Both the position numbers and the translations under genes were made by a program. A stretch of 41,137 nucleotides of DNA from NCBI RefSeq assembly GCF_937934665.1, contig NZ_CALGYW010000059.1, positions 1 to 41,137 of the forward strand. The letters run 5' to 3'. A model generated the notes under the pieces. The model was not told the origin of the DNA, searched no databases, and was given only the letters and a program-made list of their open reading frames with translations. The stretch comes from an uncultured Anaerococcus sp. (GTDB lineage Bacteria > Bacillota > Clostridia > Tissierellales > Peptoniphilaceae). Shown here piece after piece: positions 1-7,561 of the stretch; the stretch's first letter is position 1; every line of letters begins with the position of its first letter.

Positions 1-85
1 AGGGTTGCTTTTTTTGTTGATAGTGCTTCGGCTTTGAGAAGGTGAGGCTCGAAGTTTAGATTCCTCTCACCCCGACCATTCAATT

Positions 86-109
86 TAGCAACAGATGTTG
101 CTATTTTTT
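86..109 (+). terminator. Intrinsic terminator, repeat copy 1
   Basis: The 7-bp stem TAGCAAC/GTTGCTA has a 4-nt loop and is followed by a T tract at 104-109. It closes the first copy of the tandem duplication. Confidence 0.7.
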
Positions 110-143
110 ATTTCCCTAAAATTAATAACTTTTTACAAGATAT

Positions 144-167
144 GCGACCTCAAGGGTTGCTTTTTTT
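144..167 (+). terminator. Intrinsic terminator between repeat copies
   Basis: GCGACC (144-149) pairs with GGTTGC (155-160), including one G-U pair, and seven T residues follow at 161-167. The 3' half of the same structure is visible at bases 1-15, so this terminator belongs to the repeating unit. Confidence 0.65.
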
Positions 168-236
168 GTTGATAGTGCTTCGGCTTTGAGAAGGTGAGGC
201 TCGAAGTCTCGAATCCTTTCCCCCGACCATTAGAAT

Positions 237-261
237 ACAACCAATTACAGGTTGTTTTTTA
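237..261 (+). terminator. Intrinsic terminator, repeat copy 2
   Basis: ACAACC (237-242) pairs with GGTTGT (250-255) and runs directly into a T tract. Its position matches the terminator of copy 1, but the stem sequence differs. The structure is conserved while the sequence has changed. Confidence 0.65.
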
Positions 262-371
262 TTGCCCTAAAATGTTTGTTTTTTATTAGGGGTATACTAT
301 TTATATAAGCATCACACCATTTAACTAATATGCTTAAGGAGTATTGAGATGAAAAAATTCTAATTTTATTT

Positions 372-710
372 ATGACGGTCTTTGCCCTAGCGGCATGTTC
401 TAATGACGAAACCCCCAAAGAAATTTCTGATCCAAATGAAAATGTAGAATGGGTTTTAATTCCTATGATCTATGTTAATGATGATCTCTATTTGTATGCG
501 GGAGAAGAAAAATACTACGATGAAGTTACAGATTTTGATGGAGAAATTGATTATGAGGTCGAGCAGACTTTAAAACCTACTAAAAACAACCAGTCAAATT
601 TCGGAACAGGTTATAAATACATAATCCTTGACGAAGGAAAAACTATCAAACTTTACCTTGATGATAATAAGATAATTATTTTTAAGACGGAAGAAGATAG
701 GAATAGGTAA
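372..710 (+). CDS. Small lipoprotein, signal peptide frameshifted
   Basis: The open frame gives 112 residues and starts in the middle of a lipoprotein signal peptide, with a lipobox LAAC (Cys at residue 9). The natural start appears to be the ATG at 349, which has a good ribosome site (AAGGAG, 336-341). From there the frame runs ATG, six A, TTC, TAA and stops at once. One extra A in the A6 tract (351-357) would restore MKK followed by a hydrophobic stretch into MTVFALAAC, a textbook lipoprotein leader. The mature part is acidic and rich in Tyr, Asp and Glu, and I do not recognise it. As written the gene is probably off, or phase-variable, unless the base call is wrong. It is followed by a terminator shared with the convergent gene. 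Confidence 0.6.
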   Translation: MTVFALAACSNDETPKEISDPNENVEWVLIPMIYVNDDLYLYAGEEKYYDEVTDFDGEIDYEVEQTLKPTKNNQSNFGTGYKYIILDEGKTIKLYLDDNKIIIFKTEEDRNR

Positions 711-736
711 ATTCTATCCTAAAATATTTTGAAACA

Positions 737-779
737 AAAAACACAAACTAAGACCAAGTGCCTAAGTCTGTGTTTTTTA
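737..779. terminator. Bidirectional terminator
   Basis: AAAAACACA (737-745) pairs with TGTGTTTTT (769-777), with A and T tracts on the two sides. It lies between the convergent lipoprotein and GH13-like genes and can serve both. Confidence 0.6.
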
Positions 780-792
780 TTTTTTTAATTTT

Positions 793-2118
793 CTATAACT
801 CAATTATCACTGCCTGGTAGGAGTCTAAGATTTCTGGGTCATAATCTCGGTTGTTGTTTTTTATGACCTCACCATCTTTTATTAAGTCGGTAATTTTTTC
901 GTCTATTTCATAAAAGTCATCTGATAGGTTTACAAGTGTCACATAGGACTTATCCTTGTAGGTTCTTTTATAAGCGTATACTTGATTATCAAATGTTAGT
1001 AGCTCGTAGTCACCAAGACCGAAGACCGACTCTCTTTTTCTTAGCATGATTATATTATACATATAAAAGAAAAATGAATCTGAATGCTTCATATATTCCT
1101 TGTAGTTATTTTCGTAGCGAACCATGGTTCCATAGTAGTTTTTCACTTCTGAAAACCTACCAAGACCCGAGTCATCCCATCTTAGGGGGATTTTCGCTGT
1201 AAAATTAGTGGTTTTCTTAAGCTTATCAAGAGCTTTCTCATGATCTAAACCTTCCTCTAGGAAGGACTTATATAAAGCCTGGATTTTCTGATCTTTTATA
1301 TCATCCATATCTATACTGTAGTCACTTTTAGCTTCTATTTCTGTTCCTTGATAGACAAAGGGTATGGTTTTTAAGCTAAAAAGCATGGTTGCTAGGGCTT
1401 CTGTAAGAGGTCTTACCTCTTCATCGTCATTTAGAATTTTTTCTATAAGTCTTGGTGTTTCAAAGTTTTGAAAGTCTAGGCCTATAGGCACTTCTTCGCT
1501 TAGTTTTTGGGCCTTGTCTAAAAAGCTATAGAAATCCTTGTAGGAATTTTTTTCCTTTATAAGATCATTTGCCTTTGAAAAATAAGCCATATCTACAAAT
1601 TCTTTTCCTAGCTCATTTATTTCTTCAATTCCTCCTATAAAGATTAGATTGAGCTCATCTGTTAGATTTTTTATAGCTTCTAGGATATCCTCTCCCTCAT
1701 TTTGATCATCTCCGTAAAGGCTGGCTAGGTTTTTTATCCTTATGCCTTTGATACCTGTTTCTTGCCAATATTTGATAAGGTCTAGGATTTTTTCTTTAAT
1801 TTCATCCCCATAGCTTAATTTTAATTCTTTTCCATCAAAGTCTAGGAGAATTTTTATCCTTATATATTTTCCTTTTTCACATATGGCCTTGATATCTCTT
1901 ATATCTCCAAGCTCTTTATCTATCTCATAGAAGTCTACCTTATCATCTTTTTTTGCAAAAATTTGGTTTATTAAAACATAGTTTGCCCCCAATTGGGATA
2001 TGGTTGTTAGCTTACTTCTTAAGCCTTCTAAGTCCCCTATCCCGTCTTTATTGGTATCTAAAAAAGATTTTGGATAGGCTTCGTAGTAGGTTGACTTCTT
2101 TTCTTTATTTTCTAGCAT
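793..2118 (-). CDS. GH13 alpha-amylase-fold protein, catalytically dead
   Basis: This protein of 441 residues is built like the oligo-1,6-glucosidase/trehalose-6-phosphate hydrolase branch of GH13. It has the metal-site motif DTNKDGIGDL (21-30), a degenerate barrel, the conserved YQGTE (266-270) and a C-terminal beta domain. The start is the ATG at 2118 behind AAAGGAGAG; a longer open frame reaches 2193 but crosses a terminator. Family members usually have about 550 residues, so the B-domain region is reduced. All catalytic positions are changed. The nucleophile Asp of GxRxD is Lys129 (GIRIKN), the acid/base Glu is Gly163 (FIGG), and the NHD motif is N218-F-E. I infer a non-hydrolytic protein, perhaps glycan-binding or regulatory. 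It lacks a signal peptide. Family is fairly sure; role is unknown. Confidence 0.8.
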   Translation of the reverse strand: MLENKEKKSTYYEAYPKSFLDTNKDGIGDLEGLRSKLTTISQLGANYVLINQIFAKKDDKVDFYEIDKELGDIRDIKAICEKGKYIRIKILLDFDGKELKLSYGDEIKEKILDLIKYWQETGIKGIRIKNLASLYGDDQNEGEDILEAIKNLTDELNLIFIGGIEEINELGKEFVDMAYFSKANDLIKEKNSYKDFYSFLDKAQKLSEEVPIGLDFQNFETPRLIEKILNDDEEVRPLTEALATMLFSLKTIPFVYQGTEIEAKSDYSIDMDDIKDQKIQALYKSFLEEGLDHEKALDKLKKTTNFTAKIPLRWDDSGLGRFSEVKNYYGTMVRYENNYKEYMKHSDSFFFYMYNIIMLRKRESVFGLGDYELLTFDNQVYAYKRTYKDKSYVTLVNLSDDFYEIDEKITDLIKDGEVIKNNNRDYDPEILDSYQAVIIEL

Positions 2119-2135
2119 TTTCTCTCCTTTATCAT

Positions 2136-2186
2136 AAAAAAGACCCAGCAGTGTGAAAGCCTCACTATTTTTGATAGCTTTGGGTC
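2136..2186 (-). terminator. Terminator after zinc-ribbon protein gene
   Basis: On the minus strand GACCCA (2186-2181) pairs with TGGGTC (2147-2142) around a long loop, and six T follow. It lies between the zinc-ribbon gene and the start of the GH13-like gene, so it may end transcription or attenuate it before that gene. Confidence 0.55.
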
Positions 2187-2213
2187 GATTCACTTGCCTC
2201 TGGGCCTCTTAAT

Positions 2214-4562
2214 TTAAAAATTTTCTATTTTGCTAAAGCTTATTGCGTCAAATTCTCCTTGACTTTCTGCCTTGAGTGTTCCATTATCGTAGTTTAGGAT
2301 TACTGGAGTATCTACATTTACTCCCTTGATTGTAGCAGATATTTCTCCTTCGTTTGCGCTATAAGAACCAGTATGGACTGCCTTATCTATTTGGTAAACA
2401 AGGCTACCATCAGCCTTCAAGGACAATCTTCTACCATCTGCTTCGTATTCTCCGACTACTCCATCAGATGTAGCAAAGTGGTCACTTATATTTGTCTTAT
2501 TATCTTCAGTGACGCTTAGGCCTTCTAAGCCACTTCTTACATTTGCTAGGGCCTTTTCTATAAAGCCGAATCCTTGGTATTCAATTTGGTAATACTTATA
2601 ATCACTTTCTACAAAGAACTTGTGGAAGATTTGATTATCAGTTGTAATTGGTCCCTGGCTATAGAAATTGCCATCTTCATCCTTGGCTTTCTTTACATTT
2701 TGATATTCAACAAAAGTATAATACTTAAAGTTTGAATTAAAGTCTAAGTCAGGTAGTTTTTCCGAACTTGTCACTTCATATATTAGGTAGACCTTGTTTT
2801 TAATATCCCCTTCTCCGTCTTCTTTAAAACCTGTAAAGGAGCCTAGATAATCTATCTTATCAACGTTTATAATGTTTTTATAAAGAATTGTTTGCTTGAT
2901 TAATTCTCCTGCCTTGTATTTTAGTTCACCAAGTTCTTCATCTGCCAGGTGGGCTGTGGTTTTTATAAAGTCAGAATCGCTCTCGCCTTCTTCTTTTTTA
3001 TCTTCTTGATTATCCCCACCCTCTGCGCTTTGAGCTGTGAAGTTTTTGCTGGTTGGAGATAGGCTTACATTGTAGGTATTTTTAAGCTCTTCTGCATCAA
3101 AGTTTAAGCTTACTGCTACTTCTTCGCCTTCTTCTATACCATTTGACTTGGCAGGAATAATGTCAAGTGTGTGCATAAACTCTGGCGCATCGTCAGTTAG
3201 GCTTGCTGTTAGGGTCATATCTGGACTATTTCCCTCAAATTTGACGTTTATATAGGTAAATGGATCTATAAAGTCATCACTTGCTATACCGTCTATAATC
3301 ACTGCCTTAGAGGCATTTGAAGTTAAAACATTATACTTATCTGAAAGTTTTATATTATCAAGGTTAGCCATGACTGTTATCTCATCACCATTTGATAGGC
3401 CGCTATCCTTAGAATATTGAAAGACTATATTGTTTTGAAGGTCAGAAGCAAATTCCTGGGCGGCAGATTCATAAGAATCCTTGTTATTATCTTTAGAAAT
3501 ATATTTTATTTCATCTCCGTAGGCTGCTACTAATCTTTCTGTATCTATGCTTGCCTTTGGCACAGCAGATCCATTTTCTCCCTCATAACTTATGTCAATA
3601 TAATCACTTAAAGGAATAGTTATATCCTCAGCCTTGCTTGTTTTCATATATAAGATTCCAAGGATTAGGGCAAGTAAAACTCCTATCAAGGCTAAAAGCA
3701 AGTTTCTACTTGTTAGATACTTCCTTTCCCTCGGATCTTTGGATTTTTTCTTAGCCTTTTCTTTGGCCTTTTCTTTCTTATCCACTTCTCTAACTGCAGG
3801 TGGTTTGGTTTTTGGATTGGCGTTTCTAAGAATTTGATCTCCATCATCCTTATTTACCTCTTCCCTGCCAATCTTTTTGTTTCTAGCTTGAATTTTCCTT
3901 ATTCCGGCAGAAAGAGTCATACTTGGAAGGTCATTATCTCCATCACCTATTAGCTTATCAAGCTTTTGTTCAAGGTTTTCATTTAAGATATAGCTCTTAT
4001 AATCTTCTATATAATAATCTTCGTCCCTTTTTTTCTTGGCATTATTCCTATATACCTTGGCTTGGACTTCTTCTATGACAGACCTTTGGTTATAGGGAGA
4101 ATCCTTGCCTCCTTGATTTTCATACCTTCTGTTTGCCTTATCCATCCTATCTAAAGGATCTGGTCTAAAGAAGTCTTCTATAGAGTCATCTTCTGAAACC
4201 TTTTCTTTAGGATTTTTTTCTTCAAAGTTGTCTTCTGCTTTGACTTCGTCTTTTTCTTCTTTTTGATCCTCATCACTTAGATTTTCACCCTCATTTTCAT
4301 CCTTAACAGTAAACTCTTGGTGAGACTTACTAGTCTCCTTTTCGCCTAAATCATCAGCTTCCAGCTTTTGCTCAGGATTTTCTTCGTTTAGAGGGTCTTT
4401 TTTATTTTTATTAAAGTTAAGAAAGTCTGAAAAAGCTTTCTTAGAGTCAGTATTTGCTCGGTTTTCCTGATTTTCCGACTTAATCTTGTCAATTTTACTT
4501 CCACAAACTGGGCAAAAATTACAAGCCTCGTCTATAATCGCACCGCAATGCTCACATTTCAT
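2214..4562 (-). CDS. Zinc-ribbon single-pass membrane protein
   Basis: The protein has 782 residues. It begins with a zinc ribbon (C3, C6, C17, C20). About 265 highly charged, probably disordered residues follow, then a basic stretch and one membrane helix (about 287-306). The remaining 475 or so residues should lie outside the cell. That part starts with an Ig-like segment of the type common in clostridial surface proteins and has two related segments (NGDEITV...YNV and EGEEVAV...YNV). It ends in a small beta-rich, lipocalin-like domain. The layout resembles the YvbJ/TcaA family of cell-envelope proteins but is larger. The start ATG follows AAAGGG. A cytoplasmic zinc ribbon linked to an envelope domain suggests sensing or scaffolding; this is inference. 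Confidence 0.8.
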   Translation of the reverse strand: MKCEHCGAIIDEACNFCPVCGSKIDKIKSENQENRANTDSKKAFSDFLNFNKNKKDPLNEENPEQKLEADDLGEKETSKSHQEFTVKDENEGENLSDEDQKEEKDEVKAEDNFEEKNPKEKVSEDDSIEDFFRPDPLDRMDKANRRYENQGGKDSPYNQRSVIEEVQAKVYRNNAKKKRDEDYYIEDYKSYILNENLEQKLDKLIGDGDNDLPSMTLSAGIRKIQARNKKIGREEVNKDDGDQILRNANPKTKPPAVREVDKKEKAKEKAKKKSKDPRERKYLTSRNLLLALIGVLLALILGILYMKTSKAEDITIPLSDYIDISYEGENGSAVPKASIDTERLVAAYGDEIKYISKDNNKDSYESAAQEFASDLQNNIVFQYSKDSGLSNGDEITVMANLDNIKLSDKYNVLTSNASKAVIIDGIASDDFIDPFTYINVKFEGNSPDMTLTASLTDDAPEFMHTLDIIPAKSNGIEEGEEVAVSLNFDAEELKNTYNVSLSPTSKNFTAQSAEGGDNQEDKKEEGESDSDFIKTTAHLADEELGELKYKAGELIKQTILYKNIINVDKIDYLGSFTGFKEDGEGDIKNKVYLIYEVTSSEKLPDLDFNSNFKYYTFVEYQNVKKAKDEDGNFYSQGPITTDNQIFHKFFVESDYKYYQIEYQGFGFIEKALANVRSGLEGLSVTEDNKTNISDHFATSDGVVGEYEADGRRLSLKADGSLVYQIDKAVHTGSYSANEGEISATIKGVNVDTPVILNYDNGTLKAESQGEFDAISFSKIENF

Positions 4563-4711
4563 AATAATTATCCCTTTACATACTATATATAATATACTTT
4601 TAAAAGTTAAAATATAAACTAAATTATGCTATTTACTTAATTTTTTTAAAAAAATTCTCAAAATCAATCTTTATAAAGTTATTTTGTAAAAAATTGACCA
4701 AATAAGCTAAA

Positions 4712-4740
4712 TTGAAAAACCTAGCTTTTTGTGCTATAAT
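4712..4740 (+). promoter_or_regulatory. Promoter of glpA1
   Basis: TTGAAA (4712-4717) and TATAAT (4735-4740) are separated by exactly 17 bases. Transcription should start near 4747 and give a leader of about 130 nt. The divergent space back to 4563 is very A/T-rich and holds the upstream region of the zinc-ribbon gene, with no clear promoter for it. Confidence 0.8.
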
Positions 4741-4742
4741 AT

Positions 4743-4756
4743 AGAAAAAGTTTACA
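4743..4756 (+). promoter_or_regulatory. cre-like box at glpA1 start site
   Basis: AGAAAAAGTTTACA differs from the CcpA consensus TGWAANCGNTNWCA at two fixed positions and overlaps the predicted start point. Carbon catabolite repression is plausible. The match is weaker than at glpF. Confidence 0.4.
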
Positions 4757-4770
4757 TAAGAGATGGTGAA

Positions 4771-4802
4771 AGAGCGAGTATATTATTTCCGCTCTATTTT
4801 TG
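4771..4802 (+). terminator. Leader terminator of glpA1 (GlpP target)
   Basis: AGAGCG (4771-4776) pairs with CGCTCT (4790-4795) and a T tract follows. It sits about 24 nt after the predicted start point and 75 nt before the ATG, preceded by purine-rich AAGAGATGGTGAA. A second small hairpin (4840-4856) then precedes the ribosome site. The arrangement matches three other units here that also carry leader terminators. Confidence 0.65.
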
Positions 4803-4876
4803 TCTGTAAAACGAAATTTATCTGCTATTTATTAACCCAAGGAGTCCTTAACTCCTAGTTATAGAAAGGAATTTTT

Positions 4877-6358
4877 ATGTATGATGTAATAATAATAGGA
4901 GCAGGTGTAAGTGGAGCTAGTATAGCTAGAAGACTTTCTCGCTATAAACTTGATGTCCTAGTACTCGAAAGAGAAAACGATGTCTCCATGGGAGCATCTA
5001 AGGCCAATTCAGCCATAGTCCATGGCGGCTACGCTGAACCTCACTCAGAACTTAGGGGACGCATTTGCTATGAAGGTAGAAAAAAATTTAAAAAACTAGA
5101 TGAAGAATTAAATTTCGGATTTTTAGAAAATGGCTCTCTCGTCCTCGCCTTTGATGAAGAAGATGAAAAAGAACTTGAAAAACTCATGGACATGGGTCTT
5201 GAAAATGGACTTGACGATATAGAAATAATTGGCCAAGAAAAGCTTCGTGAAATAGAACCAAACGTATCTGATGAAGCAACAGCAGCCCTATATTGCAAGG
5301 GAGCTGGTGTATGCTCTCCATACGAATATGTAATAGCTCTTATGGAAAGCGCGATAGCTAATGGCACTGACCTTAGACTTTTAAGTGAAGTTACAGGTAT
5401 CGAAAAAAACGACGAGATTTTCACTGTTACAATTGAATCTGGCGAGTCTTTCGATGCTCGTTTTGTAATTAACGCTTCAGGACTTGAAGGCGCTAAAATT
5501 TCAGAAATGATAACAGAAACTGATTTTAATATCCACCCTAGAAGTGGTGAATACCTCCTTATGCAAAAAGGTACTGGTTCAAGGTGCAAGCAGGTTCTTT
5601 TCCAAACCCCAAGTCCAAAATCCAAGGGTATCCTTGTTACAAGGACCTACCACAACAACCTCCTCTTAGGCCCAGATGCTATAGATGAGGAAGAAATAGA
5701 TAGAGGCACCCACATAGAAAGACTCTCTGAAATCTATAACCTAGCTCAAAAATCAGTTAAGGAAGATTTAATAAACCTCAAAGAATTTATAAGATCATTC
5801 GCAGGTCTTCGTCCTGCCTCATCTACAGGTGACTTTATCATAGAAAATACTAAGACAAATGGCTTTATAAACGTGGTTGGTATCCAATCGCCAGGTATTA
5901 CCTCATCTCCTGCTATAGCTAAAATGGTGGAGGGCATATTAAAGGATCTTGGCTTAGACTTAAAAGAAGACCCAGACTACAATCCTCACAGAGACCCTAT
6001 CATAGAATACAAAGAACTAGAAGACTTTAATAAGGTTATCAAAAAAGTAGACCTCCCTCTAGGAGATCCCGATAGACTTGTTTGTAGGTGTGAACAAGTA
6101 AGCGAAAAAACTATAAGAGATGCTATGAATCGTGGTATCCCTTGCAACAGCTTTGACTCTATCAAGAGAAGAACCAGGGCCGGCATGGGCTTTTGCCAAG
6201 GCTCTTTCTGTAGGTCAAGGGTAATCGAAGTTATGGAAGACGAATCAGGAAAGAAAATTAAGTCTGATAAGTTCGACTCAGAGCATTCTGGAATTACCAG
6301 GGTAAACAAGACTGATATCAACAACTTCATCAAAACTTTGAAGGAAGAAGAAAAATAG
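4877..6358 (+). CDS. glpA: GlpA-type FAD glycerol-3-phosphate dehydrogenase
   Basis: This 493-residue protein has an FAD-binding DAO domain with GAGVSG (8-13) and a C-terminal BFD-like [2Fe-2S] domain. The cluster ligands are C403, C405, C440 and C445 (CRC and CQGSFC). This is the architecture of the anaerobic GlpA subunit, which oxidises glycerol 3-phosphate to dihydroxyacetone phosphate. The ATG at 4877 follows GAAAGGAA. It is transcribed alone or with glpF, and glpF has its own promoter and leader terminator. A paralogue with the same two domains lies at 9184-10605. That one sits with GlpB-like and DUF1667 genes and this one does not, so the two may differ in substrate or partner. The family is certain; the exact substrate is inferred from context. 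Confidence 0.88.
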   Translation: MYDVIIIGAGVSGASIARRLSRYKLDVLVLERENDVSMGASKANSAIVHGGYAEPHSELRGRICYEGRKKFKKLDEELNFGFLENGSLVLAFDEEDEKELEKLMDMGLENGLDDIEIIGQEKLREIEPNVSDEATAALYCKGAGVCSPYEYVIALMESAIANGTDLRLLSEVTGIEKNDEIFTVTIESGESFDARFVINASGLEGAKISEMITETDFNIHPRSGEYLLMQKGTGSRCKQVLFQTPSPKSKGILVTRTYHNNLLLGPDAIDEEEIDRGTHIERLSEIYNLAQKSVKEDLINLKEFIRSFAGLRPASSTGDFIIENTKTNGFINVVGIQSPGITSSPAIAKMVEGILKDLGLDLKEDPDYNPHRDPIIEYKELEDFNKVIKKVDLPLGDPDRLVCRCEQVSEKTIRDAMNRGIPCNSFDSIKRRTRAGMGFCQGSFCRSRVIEVMEDESGKKIKSDKFDSEHSGITRVNKTDINNFIKTLKEEEK

Positions 6359-6367
6359 CTTAAATAT

Positions 6368-6396
6368 TTGCAAAATAAAAATATCTATGCTATAAT
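6368..6396 (+). promoter_or_regulatory. Promoter of glpF
   Basis: TTGCAA (6368-6373), a 17-base spacer and TATAAT (6391-6396). It lies just after the glpA1 stop codon, so glpF can be transcribed independently. Confidence 0.8.
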
Positions 6397-6401
6397 AATG
6401 A

Positions 6402-6415
6402 TGTAAACATTTTCA
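6402..6415 (+). promoter_or_regulatory. cre box at glpF start site
   Basis: TGTAAACATTTTCA differs from the CcpA operator consensus TGTAAACGTTTTCA at a single base and covers the predicted start point. This position normally gives repression by CcpA with HPr-Ser-P. Confidence 0.65.
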
Positions 6416-6433
6416 TAATTGAATAAAAAAGAG

Positions 6434-6471
6434 ACAGAGAGCTAGTTACCAAGGTAGTTCTCTGTTTTTTT
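6434..6471 (+). terminator. Leader terminator of glpF (GlpP target)
   Basis: The 11-bp stem ACAGAGAGCTA (6434-6444) with TAGTTCTCTGT (6455-6465) is followed by seven T, about 31 nt after the start point and 20 nt before the ATG. It is too strong to ignore and must be read through for glpF expression. Purine-rich AAAAGAGACAGAG leads into the stem. Confidence 0.8.
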
Positions 6472-6491
6472 ATTCACAGAAAGGAGAGAAA

Positions 6492-7208
6492 ATGAGAGAT
6501 ATATTCTTAGGTGAAATGATTGGTACAATGATACTTATTATTTTAGGTAACGGAGTTGTAGCAAACGTTAACATGAACAAGAGTGGTATGCAAGGTGCAG
6601 GTCCTATCCAAATCACCATTGCTTGGGGTCTTGCAGTACTTATTCCAGCAACCATATTCGGTGCCCTTACAGGAGCTCACTTCAACCCTGCTTTAACAAT
6701 AGCTTTAGCATTCAAGGGTGATGTGGCATCTAATGCAGTTCCAGTTTACATAGCAGGTCAAATGCTTGGAGCCTTCCTTGGTCAATGCATAGTCTTCTTA
6801 CTATTTAAAGACCACTATGAAGCAACAGCAGATAATCCAGAATTAGTTAGAGGAACATTCTGTACAGCACCATCAATTCCTAACACCGGAAGAAACCTCC
6901 TATCAGAAATAGTTGGTACCTTCGTTCTTGTATTTGCTATCCTTGGTTTTGGCAACGTTGCAGGTGCAGCTGACACAGGAGTTGACAAATTATTCGTATA
7001 CGGCCTAATTGTTTCTATTGGTATGTCAACAGGTGGTTTGACAGGTTATGCTATTAACCCAGCCAGGGACCTTGGTCCAAGAATTGCTTACGCAGTACTT
7101 CCAGTTAAAAACAAAACAGACGCTAACTGGGGATACGGTTGGATTCCAGTAGTAGGCCCAATAATCGGCGGACTTATCGCCGTTATCTTATTCAATTTTA
7201 TATTCTAA
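6492..7208 (+). CDS. glpF: Glycerol facilitator, aquaglyceroporin
   Basis: This 238-residue membrane channel of the MIP family has two NPA boxes: N65-P-A in GAHFNPAL and N189-P-A in NPARDLGPR. The Asp after NPAR (D193) is the aquaglyceroporin signature that separates glycerol channels from water channels. Six membrane helices and two half-helices can be read. It should let glycerol enter the cell for phosphorylation by GlpK, which is encoded 3.5 kb away on the other strand. The ATG follows AGAAAGGAGAGAAA. Regulation is by its own promoter with a cre box and a leader terminator. A stem-loop at 7218-7235 follows the stop. Confidence 0.95.
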   Translation: MRDIFLGEMIGTMILIILGNGVVANVNMNKSGMQGAGPIQITIAWGLAVLIPATIFGALTGAHFNPALTIALAFKGDVASNAVPVYIAGQMLGAFLGQCIVFLLFKDHYEATADNPELVRGTFCTAPSIPNTGRNLLSEIVGTFVLVFAILGFGNVAGAADTGVDKLFVYGLIVSIGMSTGGLTGYAINPARDLGPRIAYAVLPVKNKTDANWGYGWIPVVGPIIGGLIAVILFNFIF

Positions 7209-7217
7209 TTTAGAAAA

Positions 7218-7243
7218 CCCCTCAATAAAGAGGGGCTTTCTAT
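7218..7243 (+). terminator. Terminator after glpF
   Basis: CCCCTC (7218-7223) pairs with GAGGGG (7230-7235). The T tract is short and interrupted, but the outer AGAAA/TTTCT bases extend the stem. Confidence 0.6.
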
Positions 7244-7521
7244 TGGAAATATCTAGTTTTTCTATTAAGATCTTAAAAATTCTATTCTGGGTATCTTATA
7301 AAGAATTATTTACATTTTCTATAAACTATAGTGTAATGTATTTATCCAAATTACCTCCTTGTTTAATTGTGCATGTGACTATGACCTTTAAGTAAGGAGT
7401 TTTTTCTTTATATTTTATCAGCAATCTCTCTGGATTTCAAAACTCTCTTAAAAATATACTTAAGCAAGTATTATACCTAAAAAAGTTTACCAGCCACTAC
7501 TGTACTTGTTAATTTGTAAGG
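7244..7521. other. Intergenic stretch without a gene
   Basis: This is about 280 A/T-rich bases between the convergent glpF and DUF1667 terminators. I see no coding frame with a ribosome site. CTCCTT (7355-7360) could pair with AAGGAG (7394-7399) ahead of six T, which would form a long-loop terminator, but no convincing promoter precedes it. Confidence 0.5.
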
Positions 7522-7553
7522 CAAAAAAATGCCTCCAACTCTAGGGTTGGAGG
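7522..7553 (-). terminator. Terminator of glpA2-glpB-DUF1667 operon
   Basis: The stem CCTCCAAC (7532-7539)/GTTGGAGG (7546-7553) is read on the minus strand into a T tract (A tract at 7523-7529). It lies directly after the DUF1667 stop. Confidence 0.85.
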
Positions 7554-7561
7554 GTTTATTT

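Larger units (their letters stand above)
1..285. repeat. 152-bp tandem duplication with terminators
   Basis: The first 54 bases of the window recur without change at 153-206. The similarity then continues in a diverged form through a shared tail ending in CCCCGACCATT, a terminator, and CCCTAAAAT. Each unit has a terminator half, about 70 nt of conserved sequence with a short CTTCG/CGAAG inverted repeat, and a second terminator with a unit-specific stem. No ORF of note lies inside. The tail of the second copy (TCGAATCC followed by CCCCCGACCA) recalls the T-loop and CCA end of a tRNA, but no matching 5' acceptor strand is present. It could be a duplicated small RNA or tRNA debris. The function is unknown. 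Confidence 0.75.

Noticed and set aside
153..236. A tRNA gene ending in CCCCCGACCA
   Set aside because: The T-loop-like and CCA-like tail lacks a pairing 5' acceptor strand and a cloverleaf; only a resemblance is claimed.
1953..2156. Plus-strand frame of 67 residues opposite the GH13-like gene, and similar long antisense frames such as 5068-5625
   Set aside because: They have low-complexity translations opposite well-supported genes and no convincing ribosome sites; they are shadows.
4840..4856. AGGAGT/ACTCCT hairpin in the glpA1 leader as a riboswitch
   Set aside because: It is a 6-bp stem without a T tract and does not cover the actual ribosome site at about 4865; it may only be incidental.
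7355..7405. Small RNA with terminator CTCCTT/AAGGAG plus six T
   Set aside because: The loop is 33 bases, the stem is only 6 bp and no well-spaced promoter precedes it.
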